Source: Sphingomonas sp. H160509 (GTDB lineage: Bacteria > Pseudomonadota > Alphaproteobacteria > Sphingomonadales > Sphingomonadaceae). Taken from it: a stretch of 64,000 nucleotides of DNA. The position numbers and the translations under genes were made by a program. The DNA lies in assembly GCF_024124765.2 (NCBI RefSeq), contig NZ_JAMXSR020000002.1, forward strand, positions 4,021,541 through 4,085,540. Reading direction: 5' to 3'. Under the pieces are notes generated by a model, which did no database searches, was not told the DNA's origin, and saw only the letters and a program-made list of their open reading frames with translations. This document shows, piece after piece, positions 39,078-51,095 of the stretch; position 1 is the first letter of the stretch, and every line of letters begins with the position of its first letter.

Positions 39078-40182
39078 TTACCCCCGAACAAATCCTTGAA
39101 CTGCCGCGGCTGCGACCGCAGATACTGCTTCGGCGCCTTCACCTTGCCCCCCAAGATGCGCCGCCGCATGCCAAGGCCAGCGCGGATCGTACAGTATCGT
39201 CCGAGCCAGCGCGATCATGTCCGCATCACCCGTCCCGATAATCGCCTCCGCCTGTTCGAAATCGGTAATCAGCCCGACCGCGACGACCGGGATCGACACC
39301 GCCTGCTTCACCGCGCGCGCGAGCGGCACCTGATAGCTCGGCCCGACCGGGATCTGTTGCGCGGGTGTGATCCCACCGCTCGACACGTGGATCGCACTGC
39401 AACCGCGCGCCTCCAGAGCCTTCGCGAACGCCACCGTCTGATCCGAATCCCAACCGCCCTCGGCCCAGTCGGTCCCCGACACGCGCATGGTCACCGCGCG
39501 CTCCGCCGGAAACGCAGCGCGGACGGCATCGAACACTTCGAGCGGGAAGCGCATCCGGTTCTCCAGACTGCCGCCATACTCATCCTCGCGCCGGTTCGAC
39601 AGCGGCGACAAGAACTCATGCAGCAGATACCCATGCGCCGCATGCAACTGCACCGCGTCGATCCCGAGCCGCGCCGCGCGCACCGTCGCGGCCACGAACG
39701 CATCGCGGACGCGCGTTAGCCCGTCGCGGTCGAGCGCGACCGGAGCATTCTCCTCCGGCAGGAACGGCACCGTTGAAGGCCCGTCGGTCTGCCACCCGTT
39801 CGGCTCGCCCGGTGCGATCTGCAGCCCACCCTTCCACGGCACCTCGCACGACGCCTTCCGCCCGGCATGCGACAACTGGATCGCGATTGGCATGTCCGAC
39901 CAGCGCCGCACGCTCTTGATCACCCCCCGCCATCGCCGCCTCGGTCGCGTCGTCGTACAGCCCGACGTCGCCATACGTGATCCGCCCCTCGGGCAGCACC
40001 GCACTCGCCTCGATCGTCAGCAGCGCCGCTCCCGACAGCGCGAGCTGCCCCAGATGGATCTGGTGCCAGTCGTTCATGCAGCCGTTGGTCGCCGAATATT
40101 GGCACATCGGCGCGATCACGATCCGGTTCGCGAGCGTGAGGTTGCCGACCGTGAGCGGCTCGAACAGTTTCGGCCCGCTCAT
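39078..40182 (-). CDS. NADH:flavin oxidoreductase, old yellow enzyme family (frameshifted)
   Basis: Corrected length is about 367 residues. The FMN/OYE pattern includes NRIVIAPMCQYSA with the flavin-modulating Cys, QLSHAGRKAS with the substrate-binding His, QLHAAHGYLLHEFLSP and MIALARTILYDPRWPWHAA. It is of the YqjM/XenA-like class that reduces activated C=C bonds or nitro groups with NAD(P)H. A C run at 39923-39928 has an extra base and breaks the frame after TEAAMAG. The final segment (GQGEGAEAVSAVAAAAVQGF) is Ala-rich. Confidence 0.8.
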
Positions 40183-40264
40183 GCGGCGATCGATCGGATG
40201 GTGGAAGGCATGCGCATGTCCCTTGATCTGTGAGAAGGTGCGGCGAAAACTCGCTGCTGCTTGC

Positions 40265-40290
40265 GGAACATAGGAACGGGCGGGCGGGTT
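40265..40290 (+). promoter_or_regulatory. possible EcfG-type general stress promoter
   Basis: GGAAC at 40265-40269, then 17 bases, then GGTT at 40287-40290. Alphaproteobacterial EcfG sigma factors use a GGAAC plus (C/G)GTT promoter with about this spacing. It lies 75 bases before the glgX start. Trehalose genes belong to this regulon in several relatives. The match is short, and a second GGAAC nearby (40273) has no partner, so this is tentative. Confidence 0.4.
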
Positions 40291-40364
40291 TCACGGCAAG
40301 GAATGCTGCACCGCGATAAAGCCGCGCCCGCAGCGACGATTATGACACGAAAAGGGTCCTCGCA

Positions 40365-42468
40365 TTGCATCTACTGCCCGACACGCTCGACGCCGGCTCG
40401 GCCTATCCCCTCGGCGCGACCTTCGACGGCCTCGGCGTCAACTTCGCGGTCTATTCCGCCAATGCCGAGAAGATCGAACTCTGCGTCTATGACGAGACCG
40501 GCCGCCGCGAGCTGAAGCGCTATCCGCTCCCTGAATGGACCGACGAAGTCTGGCACGGCTACCTCCCCGACGCGCAGCCCGGCCTCGTCTACGGCTACCG
40601 CGCCCACGGCCGCTACGCCCCCCGAGGAAGGTCACCGCTTCAACCCGAACAAGCTCTTGCTCGATCCGTACGCCAAGCAGATGATCGGCGAACTCCGCTG
40701 GACCGACGCGATGTACGGCTACCAGGTCAAGTCGCCGCGCGCGGACCTGAGCTTCGACAAGCGCGACAGCGCGCTGACGATGCCCAAGGGCGTCGTGACC
40801 GACAGCCATTTCGACTGGTCGCGCGACGTGCGCCCGAATACGCCGTGGTCCGAGACGGTCATCTATGAGGCGCACACGAAGGGCCTGACCAAGCTGTTCG
40901 AGGAGGTCCAGCCCTCCGAGCGCGGCACCTTCGCGGCGCTTGGCAATCCCAAGGTCATCGATCACCTGAAGCGCCTCGGGGTCACCGCGATCGAGCTGCT
41001 GCCGATCCACACCTACATCCAGGACCGCTTTCTCCAGGAAAAGGGCCTGCGTAATTACTGGGGCTACAACACCCTCAATTTCTTCACGCCCGAGCGCTCG
41101 TTCTTCGCGACCGACAGCCATGACGAACTCCGCCGCTCGATCCGCCGCCTCCATGCGGCCGGGATCGAGGTCATCCTCGACGTCGTCTACAACCACACCT
41201 GCGAAGGCTCCGAACAAGGTCCGACGCTGTCCTGGCGCGGTCTCGACAACGCCAGCTATTACCGCTTGGTCAAGGACGACCCCCCGCTACTCGATCAACG
41301 ACACCGGCACCGGCAACACGCTGAACCTCACAAAGGCCCGCGTAATCCAGATGGTCGCGGACTCGCTCCGCTACTGGGCGACCAGCTTCGGCATCGACGG
41401 CTTCCGCTTCGATCTCGGCTTGACACTGGGCCGGACGGACACCGGCTTCGATCCCGGCGCAGGGTTCTTCGACGTGCTCCGCCAGGACCCCGTGCTCGGC
41501 AGGCTGAAGCTCATCACCGAGCCGTGGGACATCGGCCCCGGTGGCTATCAGCTCGGCAACTTCCCCCCGGTTTCGCCGAGTGGAACGACAAATACCGCGA
41601 CACCGTGCGGAAATTCTGGCGCGGCGATCATGCGCAGCGCGCCGATCTTGCCGCGCGCCTGACCGGCTCGGCCGACCTGTTCGACCGCCGCGCACGCCGT
41701 CCCTGGGCGAGCGTAAACTTACTCGGCGCGCACGACGGCTACACGCTCGCTGACACCGTCGCCTACGAGGAGCGCCACAACGAGGCGAACGGCGAGGACA
41801 ATAACGACGGCCACTCGAACAACTGCTCGCGCAACTGGGGTGTCGAAGGCCCGACCGAAGACCCGGCGATCCTGGAGACCCGGTCGCGCGTGATGCGCTC
41901 GATGCTGACCACGCTGTTCGCCTCGCTCGGCACGCCGATGCTGGTCGCGGGCGACGAGCTCGGCCGCACGCAGAACGGCAACAACAACGCGTACTGCCAG
42001 GACAACGAGATCAGCTGGCTCGACTGGAACAAGGCGAAGTCGCCGGAGGGCAACGCGCTGATCGACTTCACCGCGCGCCTGATCGCCCTTCGCCGCGACT
42101 ACCCGATGCTCCGCGCCGGCAACTTCCTCTACGGCGAGGACACGCCGGCCGAGGGGCTGAAGGACATCGAATGGTGGGACGAGCGTGGCTTGCAGCTCAC
42201 GTCTGAGGACTGGGAAAATACCAACGGCCGTGCGCTGGTAATGCGCCGCGCGTGCGAGCGGGAGTCGGGCGAGGTGCAGGTGGTTTCGCTCCTGCTCAAC
42301 GCCTCGGAAGGCCCTCTGACCTTCCACATGCCGCCGCCGGCAGAAGTCGAACGAACGGTGCTGATCGACAGCAGCAAGCCGGAGCAGGGTGCGACTTTAA
42401 TCAAGGACAGCTACGAACTGCCCCAACAGGGCGCGGCACTACTCTCCTGGACGATCGCTGCGGCATGA
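40365..42468 (+). CDS. glgX: glycogen debranching enzyme GlgX (three frameshifts)
   Basis: Corrected length is about 700 residues. A carbohydrate-binding N-domain begins GSAYPLGATFDGLGVNFAVY. The GH13 barrel has VYNHTCEG, DGFRFDLG (nucleophile Asp), ITEPWDIG (acid Glu) and GAHDGYTLAD. Isoamylase-type family members hydrolyse alpha-1,6 branches of glycogen or limit dextrin to release maltooligosaccharides. The start is the TTG at 40365. Indels are inferred in C runs at 40618-40623 and 41280-41285 (one extra each) and 41563-41568 (one short). Its stop overlaps the treZ start (ATGA). Confidence 0.9.
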
Positions 42469-44173
42469 CCTGGGGACCGACGCTCGCCGACGAAGGGACA
42501 ACCTTCCGCCTCTGGGCCCCTGATCGCGATACGGTGACGCTCGAGATCGCCGACGGCGACGCGGTCCCGATGACGCCCGAACAAGAAGGCTGGTTCAGCG
42601 CGAAAGCACCGGTCGGCGACGGTGCTCGGTATCGGTTCCGGCTCGCGGACGACCTGACCGTCCCAGACTCCGCTGCACGGGCACAACATGGCGGCGTCCA
42701 CGGGTGGAGCGTGGTCGTCGATCCCGACGCCTACGCGTGGCGCACCCCGGACTGGCGCGGCCGGCCGTGGGAAGAGATGGTCATCCAGGAGGTCCATGTC
42801 GGCACGCTCGGCGGCTTCGCAGGCGTCGCGGACCACCTTCCGGCAATCGCCGCGCTCGGCATCACCGCAATCGAACTCATGCCCGTCAACGCGTTCGGCG
42901 GCACGCGCAACTGGGGCTATGACGGCGTGCTCCCCTACGCCCCCGCCGAAAGCTATGGCACCCCCGACGAACTGAAAACGTTGGTCGACCGCGCCCACGA
43001 ACTCGGCCTCGCCGTGGTCCTCGACGTGGTCTACAATCACTTCGGCCCCGACGGAAACTACCTCGGCGCCTATGCGAAGGGGCTTCTTCCACCCCGAAGT
43101 CGACACCCCCTGGGGCGGCGCGGTCGCGGTCGACCAGGAGCCGGTCCACCGCTATTTCGTCGACAACGCGTTGATGTGGCTGAACGAGTACAAGTTCGAC
43201 GGTCTCCGCTTTGATGCGGTTCATGCGATCGAGAACGACGCCTTCCTCGACGCGATGGCCGCCGAACTGCGCGCAAACACCGCCGGCCGCCACGTCCACC
43301 TCGTCCTCGAGAACGAAGGCAACGACGCCGATCGCCTCCATCCCGCCGCGTTCGACGCGCAATGGAACGACGACTTCCACAACGTCCTCCACGTCCTGCT
43401 CACCGGCGAGACGAGCGCCTATTACGCCGACTTTGCCGACCGCCCTGCCGAGCGCCTCGCGCGCTGCCTCGGCGAAGGCTTCATCTACCAGGGGGAGGGT
43501 TCCCCCAACCACGACGGCAAGCCGCGCGGCAAGCCCAGCGCGCACCTGTCGCCGACCGCGTTCGTCGCGTTCCTCCAGAACCACGACCAGATCGGCAACC
43601 GCGCGATGGGCGAACGCCTGACGCTGCTCGCCGACCGCCGGAAGCTCCGCGCCGCCACCGCGTTGCTCCTGCTCGGCCCGCAGATCCCGCTGCTCTTCAT
43701 CGGCGACGAGCACGGGAGCGAAAGCCCGTTCCTGTTCTTCACCGACTTCCATGACGATCTAGCCGACGCGGTGCGCGAAGGCCGACGCAAGGAGTTCGCC
43801 AAGTTCGCCGCCTTCGCCGATCCCGAAGCACGCGAGGCAATCCCCGACCCGAACGCGCACGAAACCTTCCTCCAATCGCGAGCACGGCCCGGCGCCGATG
43901 CGGCCGAGTGGCAAGACCTGTACCGCACCCTGCTCAAAATCCGTCACGAGCAGATCATCCCCCGCCTGCGCGATACGATCGCAATCGGCGCCGAGGCGAT
44001 CGGCGAGGGGGGCGGTCGTTGCGAGCTGGAAAATGGGTGACGGCGCAATCCTGACAATTGCGCTCAACCTTGGCGACGATATCGTTGATTTTCCTCCACT
44101 AGAGGTTTCGCCGATCTTCGCCGAGGGCGAACCCGGTGAGGCTGCCAGCGTGGCGGTCTGGCTGGATCGATGA
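42465..44173 (+). CDS. treZ: malto-oligosyltrehalose trehalohydrolase (two frameshifts)
   Basis: Corrected length is about 568 residues. The N-terminal domain (TFRLWAPDRDTVTLEI) precedes a GH13 barrel with IELMPVNAFGGTRNWGYDGV, VYNHFGPDGNY, GLRFDAVHAI (nucleophile), LENEGNDA (acid) and QNHDQIGNRAMG. It cleaves trehalose from the maltooligosyl trehalose made by TreY. Extra G residues are inferred at 43079-43082 and 44007-44012. It overlaps glgX upstream and malQ downstream by 4 bases each, so the operon is translationally coupled. Confidence 0.9.
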
Positions 44174-46147
44174 GCAGACTCCGAGAACTCGCTGTCGCCG
44201 CCGGCCTGCAACCCGAATGGCAGGACGCAGCGGGTCGTCGCCAGACCGTCGCCGACGATGCGCTGCAGGCGATCCTGGATCGTCTCGGCCATCCGTCCGG
44301 AAGCGAAAAGCAGATCGCCGAAAGCTTCGCCGCGATCAAAGACCGACACACGCAGCGTGTCCGTTTCCTGTCCGTCGATGTGGGAGACCCGATCCGCCTG
44401 ACATCGAAGGTATCAGGCAGAGCCGAACTTATGTTCGAAGACGGTACGACGCGCTCCGTCACGGTCGATAACGGCGAGTTGAGTCCGATAAGCAAAAGCG
44501 GCTACCACAAGTTTGAAATCAATGGCGAAGTCATCGACATTCTCGTAGCGCCACGCCGCTGCTACACGATCGCCGACGCGCTACCGGACCGCAAAATCTG
44601 GGCGCCCGCCGTCCAGATCCCGAGCCTCCGCACCGACGTGCCGAAGGCGTTCGGCGACTTCGTTTCGCTAGCCGATGTCGCCCGAGCCTTCGGCCAGTGC
44701 GGCGCGGATGCCCTCGCGATCAGCCCGACGCACGCATTGTTCCCCGCCGACGCCAGCCGATACAGCCCCTACGCACCCTCTAGCCGGCAATTCCTGAACG
44801 GCCTCTACGGCGACCCGGCCGCATTCGGTGCAATGTCCGACACCCGCGACCTCCCCGAACTGATCGACTGGCACGCCGCGATCCCCGGAAAGCTCGCTCG
44901 ACTACGCAAGAGCTTCGACCAAGTGCTTCCACAGATTAAAAGAAACCCTGACAGCGTTCAGGCGGCAAGGCGGCGACGACCTCGAACGCCATGCCGAGTT
45001 CGACGCCCTCCACGCGCACTTCTTCGCGGTCACCGGTGCACGCGGCTGGCAGCAATGGCCGGCCGAGTATCACGATCCCGCCAGCCCCGCCGTCCGCCGC
45101 TTCGTCGCGCAGCATGCGAACGACGTCACGTTCTACATCTTCCTCCAATGGCTGGCCCGCCGCGACCTCGACGCCGCGCAGACCGCTGCCAGGAAGGCCG
45201 GCATGGCGATCGGCCTCATCGCAGATCTCGCCGTCGGCATGGACCCCGGCGGCAGCCACGGCTGGAGCCGACGCAGCGACCTGCTCACTGGCCTCTCGAT
45301 CGGCGCGCCGCCCGATCCTCTCGGTCCCGACGGGCAAAGCTGGGGCATCACAGGATTCGATCCGCAAGCGCTGCGCGATACTGCCTTCGCTCCCTTCATC
45401 GCAACCTTCCGCGCAGCGCTCGCACACGCCGGTGGCATTCGCATCGACCACGCGTTCGGCCTCCGTCGCCTCTGGGTCGTCCCCGAAGGTGCGTCGGCCG
45501 CAGAGGGCGCGTATCTCGATATGCCGTTCGACGACCTGATGCGGATCGTCGCGATGGAATCGCAGCGTGCCAAGGCAATCGTCATCGGTGAAGACCTCGG
45601 TACCGTCCCCGAGGGGTTCCGCGAGGCGATGGACGCGCGCGCCATGCTCGGTATGCGCGTCCTCTGGTTCGAGCGCGATGCGGGCGGCTTCGTCCCGCCC
45701 GCCAAATGGTCACCCGACGCGGTGGCGATGACCGGTACGCACGACCTCGCGACGATCGCAGGCTGGTGGAGCGGCCGCGATATCGACTGGACATGGGACC
45801 TTGGACGCAAATCCGAAGCGGCCGACAAATCCGCAGACCTCGCTTCCCGCGCCGAAGACCGCGCGGCGCTCTGGTCCGCGTTCGACACTGGTACCGAACA
45901 GCCAACCGCCGAAGACACAGATCCGGTCGTCGACGCAGCGATCGCGCACGTCGCCAGCACGCCTTGCGCGCTCGCCATCATCCCGATCGAGGACCTCGCC
46001 GGACTGGTCGAGCAACCCAACCTCCCCGGCACGATCGACGAACATCCCAACTGGCGCCGCCGCATGCCCGACACGACCGAGGCGCTGCTCACCCGCCCCG
46101 AGGTCGCCGCCCGCATCGACACGCTTAACGCCACGAGACCCGCATGA
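44170..46147 (+). CDS. malQ: 4-alpha-glucanotransferase (frameshifted)
   Basis: Corrected length is about 658 residues, matching bacterial GH77 enzymes with an extended N-terminus. Motifs are SPTHALFPADASRYSPYAPS, GLIADLAVGMDPGG, GIRIDHAFGL (nucleophile), VIGEDLGTVP (acid) and TGTHDLATI. It disproportionates short maltooligosaccharides into longer chains, which are better substrates for TreY. An A run at 44938-44941 has one extra base, after which the frame resumes in the expected GGDDLERHAEFDALHAHF segment. Confidence 0.9.
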
Positions 46148-48595
46148 CCGCCCCCGCTACGCCGCGCGCAACCTACCGCATCCAGTTCCACAAGGACTTC
46201 ACCTTCGCCGATGCCGAAGCGCTGGTCCCGTATCTCGACGACCTCAGGATCAGCCACCTCTACGCCTCGCCGATCACCACGGCGCGAAGCGGGTCCACGC
46301 ACGGCTACGACGTGGTCGATCCGACCCGGATCAATCCCGAACTCGGCGGCGAGGACGCCTTCCGCAGCCTGGTTGTAGCCCTCCGTGCGCGAGACATGGG
46401 CGTCATCATCGACATCGTCCCGAACCACATGGGCGTCGCCGGTGGTGAGAACGCGTGGTGGAATGATGTCCTAACGCATGGTGAAGCCAGCGAATTCGCG
46501 CGCTACTTCGACATCGACTGGCGCGAGAAGCTCGTCCTCCCGATCCTCGGCGATCCGCTCGCCGAAACACTGGCCAACGGCGCGCTGGAGGTCGAGCAGG
46601 TCGGCGGCCGCTACGTCCTCGAAGCATACGGCGAACACCGCGTGCCGATCCGCGACGAGGACCAGGCGACCGCAACGACGGACGACATCGCTGCGCTCAT
46701 CGACCGCCAGCATTACCGTCTCGCGTCGTGGCGCGTCGCGAACGACGAACTTAACTGGCGGCGGTTCTTCACGATCAACGACCTCGCCGGTCTTCGCACC
46801 GAGGACCCCATTGTGTTCGAGGCCACGCACGCGCTCTATTTCCGCCTCTACGCCGAGGGCCTTATCGACGGCGTCCGCGTCGATCATGTCGATGGCCTGA
46901 CGGACCCGGCCGGCTATTGCCAGCAACTCCGGGCGCGCCTCGACGCGATCGAACGTCCCGCCGCTGCGCCGGCTGGGCCTGCCTACATCGTCATCGAGAA
47001 GATCCTTGCCGATGGCGAACCGCTCAGCACCGACTGGGGCGTCGACGGTACCAGTGGGTACGATTTCATGGAGCAGGTCACGGCTTTGCTCCACGCCCCC
47101 GCCGGCGCTGAACCGCTCGCCGAGCTCTGGGCAAAGACAAGCGGTCGCTCCGCCGACTTCGCGCCTGAGGAACTGCGCGCGCGACAGGAACTGCTCGCAT
47201 GGCAGTTCGATGCGCAGCACCGCCGCTGCGTAGAGGCGTTCGTGGCGCTGGCCCGCTCGACACCCGACTGCGATGGACTGACGAGGGGCATGCTCCACCG
47301 CGCGATCGAGCGGCTGCTCTGGGTCTTCCCGGTGTATCGGACCTATGGAACGGGCGAAGCGGCGCCCCTCGCAGACGCCAAGATCCGTGATACCGTCCGC
47401 CAGCGGGTTGCCGAGTTCGTCCCGCCAGGCGAAGGCGCGGTCGTCGACCGAGTCCTGGGTTGGTTGGCAGGCGAGGGGCCAGGCGACGTCGCACTCGCCG
47501 CCGAGGCGGTTCGCAAATTCCAGCAACTCTCCGCACCGATCGCCGCCAAGGCGGTCGAGGACACAGCGTTCTATCGCTATGGCCGCCTGCTTTCACGCAA
47601 CGACGTCGGCTTCGACGCGTCACGGATGTCGCTCGATATCGACGCGTTCCATGCTGCGATGATCGAGCGGGCGCGTGACTGGCCGTCCGCGATGCTCGCT
47701 ACCGCAACGCATGACCACAAGCGCGGCGAGGACATCCGCGCGCGGCTCGCGGTGCTGAGCGAGATACCCGATCTCTGGCGGGCACGGGTCGAGCATTGGC
47801 TCGAACTCGCTGCCCCTCATGCAGAAGGCGTCGATCCCGCCGACACCTATATGCTGCTCCAGACCCTGTTCGGCGCGTGGCCGACGAACCTTCGCGCGTC
47901 GGACGCCGACGCTCTTTCGGAGTATGCCAAGCGGATCGTCGCGTGGCAGGAAAAGGCGTTGCGCGAAGCCAAGCTCCGGTCGTCCTGGGAGGCGCCGGAC
48001 GCGGCGTACGAGACCCGCTGTCACGATCTGGCGCGGGCGCTTCTCGATCCCGAGCGGTGCGCGGACTGGCTCGAAGATATCACGGCATTCGTCGATCGGA
48101 TCGCGGCTGCCGCGGAGCAGAACAGCCTGGCGCAGGTTGCGTTGCGCTATACCGTGCCGGGCGTGCCGGATCTGTATCAGGGTACGGAGATTGCCGATTT
48201 GAGCCTGGTCGATCCGGATAACCGGCGGCCGGTCGATTATGCCGTTCTGCGCGATATACTGCGGGCCGGCGATGCGCCCAAGATGCGGTCGATCAAGCAT
48301 CTGCTGGACCTTCGACGGACGCATCCCGCGTTGTTTTCGAACGGTAGCTATACGCCGATCGCCATCATCGGGCCGCGCCGCGACCATGTCATGGCTTTTC
48401 AGCGCGAGCATGAGGGCGCGACGCTTCGCTGCATCATCGCGTTGCGGTGTGCGAAGCGGTATATCGGCGGGATAAGGGCGGCCGAATGGTGGGGCGATAC
48501 CGCGTTGTCGTCTGGCGAGCGGATCCCTCGACCTGCTCGGCGAGGATGGCGTGCGCGTCGATCTCATGCCATCGGATCCAGCGCTGGCAGCGTGA
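46144..48595 (+). CDS. treY: malto-oligosyltrehalose synthase (frameshifted near its end)
   Basis: Corrected length is about 816 residues. It has TYRIQFHKDFTFADAEALVP at the N-terminus, IDIVPNHMGV, DGVRVDHVDGL (nucleophile), YIVIEKIL (acid), TATHDHKRGED and VPGVPDLYQGTEI. It converts the reducing-end maltose unit of a maltooligosaccharide to trehalose by intramolecular transglucosylation. As read it appears fused to the next small gene; one extra C at 48525-48527 causes this, and correction gives a stop at 48593-48595. It is the last enzyme gene of the operon. Confidence 0.9.
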
Positions 48596-48636
48596 CCAAG
48601 ACGGGGCCGGGAAACGATTTCAGAAGGAACAGAACG

Positions 48637-48843
48637 ATGAAGATCAGCGCACGCAACCAGATTTCCGGCACCATCGTCTCGATCACGCCGGGTGCGGTCA
48701 ACGGTGCGATCAAGGTCGACATCGGCGGCGGCAACGTCGTCACCGCCAACATCACCGAAGAAGCGATCGGCGACCTCGCACTTGCGACCGGCGATACCGT
48801 GACCGTCCTGATCAAGGCGAGCGATGTCCTGATCGGCAAGTGA
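48637..48843 (+). CDS. TOBE domain molybdopterin-binding protein
   Basis: A single-domain protein of 68 residues: MKISARNQISGTIVSITPGA, GAIKVDIGGGNVVTANIT and TGDTVTVLIKASDVLIGK. This is the Mop/TOBE fold that binds molybdate or tungstate as an oligomer. An AGAAGGAACAG ribosome-binding site precedes the ATG. It follows treY by 41 bases on the same strand, but a role with trehalose is not expected, and no molybdate transporter is adjacent. Confidence 0.85.
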   Translation: MKISARNQISGTIVSITPGAVNGAIKVDIGGGNVVTANITEEAIGDLALATGDTVTVLIKASDVLIGK

Positions 48844-48852
48844 TCGCGTACC

Positions 48853-48882
48853 GGCCGTTCCCGCTTCGATGCGGGAACGGCC
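48853..48882. terminator. bidirectional hairpin terminator
   Basis: A perfect 12-bp stem, GGCCGTTCCCGC and GCGGGAACGGCC, with a TTCGAT loop. It sits in the 47-base gap between the TOBE gene and the convergent TonB receptor gene. There is no long U tract, so termination is inferred from position and stem strength. Confidence 0.7.
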
Positions 48883-48890
48883 AATAGGGG

Positions 48891-51053
48891 TTACAGCCCG
48901 AAGCGCAACGTAGCGCGGAAATCGCGGCCGGCGAGCGGTGCGAAGTCCTTGAGGAAGCTCGTCGCGCGCCGCGCGTTCACGTCGAACAGATTGTTCGCGC
49001 TCAACAACAGCGTGGTCTTCGAATCCTTGCCGAACGGGCTGAGGCCGATCGAGGCGTTGACCATCGTGTACTCGTTGGTCTTCGTCTCGAACGCGGCGAT
49101 GCGGTTCTGGTCGAACACGTGCTCGACCTCGACGCGGCCGTTGATCCGGTCGCCCTGCGCCTCGATCCCGCCGAGCACGCGCATCGGCGGGATGCGCGGG
49201 ACGGGGCCCTGATCGACGATGTTGGCGTGGACGTAATCACCCAGCACGTCGGCGTTGACTGCATAGCCGCCGATCTGTGCGACCTTTACCGACGCGTCCG
49301 CCTCGAACCCGTAATAGCGCGCATCGGCCTGCTGGTATTGGAAGCAGGGCAGGTCGACGGTCCGGCCCGAAGGATCGGCGGCGGCCTGGCAGACCGTCGA
49401 CGCGACCTGGTTCTCCGAGATGTAGTTCGAGAACCAGTTGTAATAGGCTGACGCGTCGAAGCTGAAGCCGTCGCCATGCGCGTGCAGCGTGCCTTCGAGG
49501 CCCCACGACTTTTCAAGCCGGAAGTTCGGATTGCCGAGTTCGTACGCCTGCGTGCCAGCATGCGCGCCGTTCGCGAACAGTTCTTCCGCCGATGGCGCAC
49601 GCTCGGTGCGCGAGCCGTTCAGGCCGACGCGGATGCTGTCGGTCAGCGCGTAGGATGCGCCGAGTGAGCCGGACACTGAATGATAGCTCTGGCTGCCGCG
49701 GAAGAAGCGCAGATCATCCTCGGGTGTCCGCGCGGCGAGGTCGGTGATCTCGTAGCGGACGCCGCCCTCGGCGTGGAACTTGCCGGACTCATATTGCTGG
49801 AGCGTGAAGAGGCCGGTCTGGTTGGTCTCGTTCTTTGGCAGGAAGGCCTCGTCGCCGACCACGTTGAAGATGCGGTTGTAGAACTGCACGCCCGAGGCGC
49901 CCTGCCAGCCGCCACGGTTCGCCTGGACGACTTCGAGACGACCTTCGAGGCCCTTGTTGTAGAAGGCGGTGCCGACGGAGTTGTCCTCCTCAAGTTCGAA
50001 ATGGCGATAGCTGGCCTGGCCGGCGCGGACGCGGATCTTGCTGATGAAATCGCCGCCGGTGTCGATCTCGCCGCGCAGGTCGACGCGGTTCTGGACGACG
50101 TCGAGACGCGGCGCTTCCTGCTCCTGGCCGGGCTGCGTGGCGTAGCGGATCGGCACGCCGTAGAGGCTGTCGTAATGGCTGTACGAGATGCCGAGGTTGC
50201 CGGTGTCGGTGATGATCGACGCGCCGGCACCCGCGGTCCAGGTTTCCGACTGCGTGTTGGGAAGCTTGCCCTTCAACCGGGCGGAGGCGGCGTAGTCGAT
50301 CGGATCGGCCTCGTTGGGATCGACGGGGAGGGCGGCGGTGGCCTGCGCCTGGGCGCGGGCATCGCGCGAAAGGATGTAGCCACCGGTGCGCAGGTCGCCC
50401 GACTTCAGGTACGAGCCGTCCGCGTGGAGCACGAGATGCTGGCCGACCGCGACGTCGCCGGCCATGCCGCCGGAGCGCTCGTTGGCGGCCGAGCCGTAAT
50501 TGGCGATGCCGTTCACGCGGTAGCCGTTCTCGGGCACCGTGCGCGGGATGCGGGTGTCTATGACGTTGACGACGCCGCCGACGGCCGACGTGCCGTAGAG
50601 CAGCGCGCTGGGGCCGCGGAGGATTTCGATGCGCTCGGCGAGCAGCGGGTCGATGATGACGGCGTGGTCGACCGAGGTGTTCGAGACGTCGATCGAGCCG
50701 ATCCCGTCGGTCAGCACGCGGATACGATCGCCCTGAAAGCCACGGAGGATCGGCCGCGAGGCGCTCGGGCCGAACGACGATGCCGATACGCCGGGCTGGC
50801 GCGCGAGAGTCTCGCCGATCGACGGCCGCAACTGGCGCGTGAGTTCCTGGCCGGTGAGGACGGTCGTGCCTTGGAGCACGTCGCGCTCGCTGGTCTGGAT
50901 CGGTGCGGTGACGATGATGTCGCGCTGGTTGGTCGAACCGACCGACGTAGGTGCGGGGGCAGGGGCCGGAGCATCCGTGGCGACGGTTTGCGCATGCGCC
51001 TGCGAGGAGAGGAGCGCAGCCAGGGCGGTGGCGCCGAACAGCATCGTCTTCAT
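48891..51053 (-). CDS. TonB-dependent receptor, ZnuD-like
   Basis: 720 residues. A signal peptide (MKTMLFGATALAALLSSQAHA) is followed by a Pro/Ala-rich linker and a plug domain: RDIIVTAPIQTSERDV, SIGETLARQPGVSASSFGPS, RPILRGFQGDRIRVLTDGIG, ERIEILRGPSALLYGTSAVG. A barrel domain with a final FRATLRFGL, ending in an aromatic-rich strand, follows. The plug pattern is closest to ZnuD-type metal receptors, but the His-rich loop of classical ZnuD is absent, so the substrate remains open. The start at 51053 is chosen for the signal peptide; a longer frame upstream is non-coding. A palindromic site lies in its promoter region. Confidence 0.8.
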   Translation of the reverse strand: MKTMLFGATALAALLSSQAHAQTVATDAPAPAPAPTSVGSTNQRDIIVTAPIQTSERDVLQGTTVLTGQELTRQLRPSIGETLARQPGVSASSFGPSASRPILRGFQGDRIRVLTDGIGSIDVSNTSVDHAVIIDPLLAERIEILRGPSALLYGTSAVGGVVNVIDTRIPRTVPENGYRVNGIANYGSAANERSGGMAGDVAVGQHLVLHADGSYLKSGDLRTGGYILSRDARAQAQATAALPVDPNEADPIDYAASARLKGKLPNTQSETWTAGAGASIITDTGNLGISYSHYDSLYGVPIRYATQPGQEQEAPRLDVVQNRVDLRGEIDTGGDFISKIRVRAGQASYRHFELEEDNSVGTAFYNKGLEGRLEVVQANRGGWQGASGVQFYNRIFNVVGDEAFLPKNETNQTGLFTLQQYESGKFHAEGGVRYEITDLAARTPEDDLRFFRGSQSYHSVSGSLGASYALTDSIRVGLNGSRTERAPSAEELFANGAHAGTQAYELGNPNFRLEKSWGLEGTLHAHGDGFSFDASAYYNWFSNYISENQVASTVCQAAADPSGRTVDLPCFQYQQADARYYGFEADASVKVAQIGGYAVNADVLGDYVHANIVDQGPVPRIPPMRVLGGIEAQGDRINGRVEVEHVFDQNRIAAFETKTNEYTMVNASIGLSPFGKDSKTTLLLSANNLFDVNARRATSFLKDFAPLAGRDFRATLRFGL

Positions 51054-51095
51054 GAAATTCCCTTGTGTCGTCCCTGTACGACTCTTCGGGTAGAT

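Noticed and set aside
46144..48843. Apparent TreY-TOBE fusion of 899 residues
   Set aside because: One extra C at 48525-48527 explains it. The corrected TreY ends at 48595 with a normal C-terminus, and the TOBE gene has its own ribosome-binding site and ATG.
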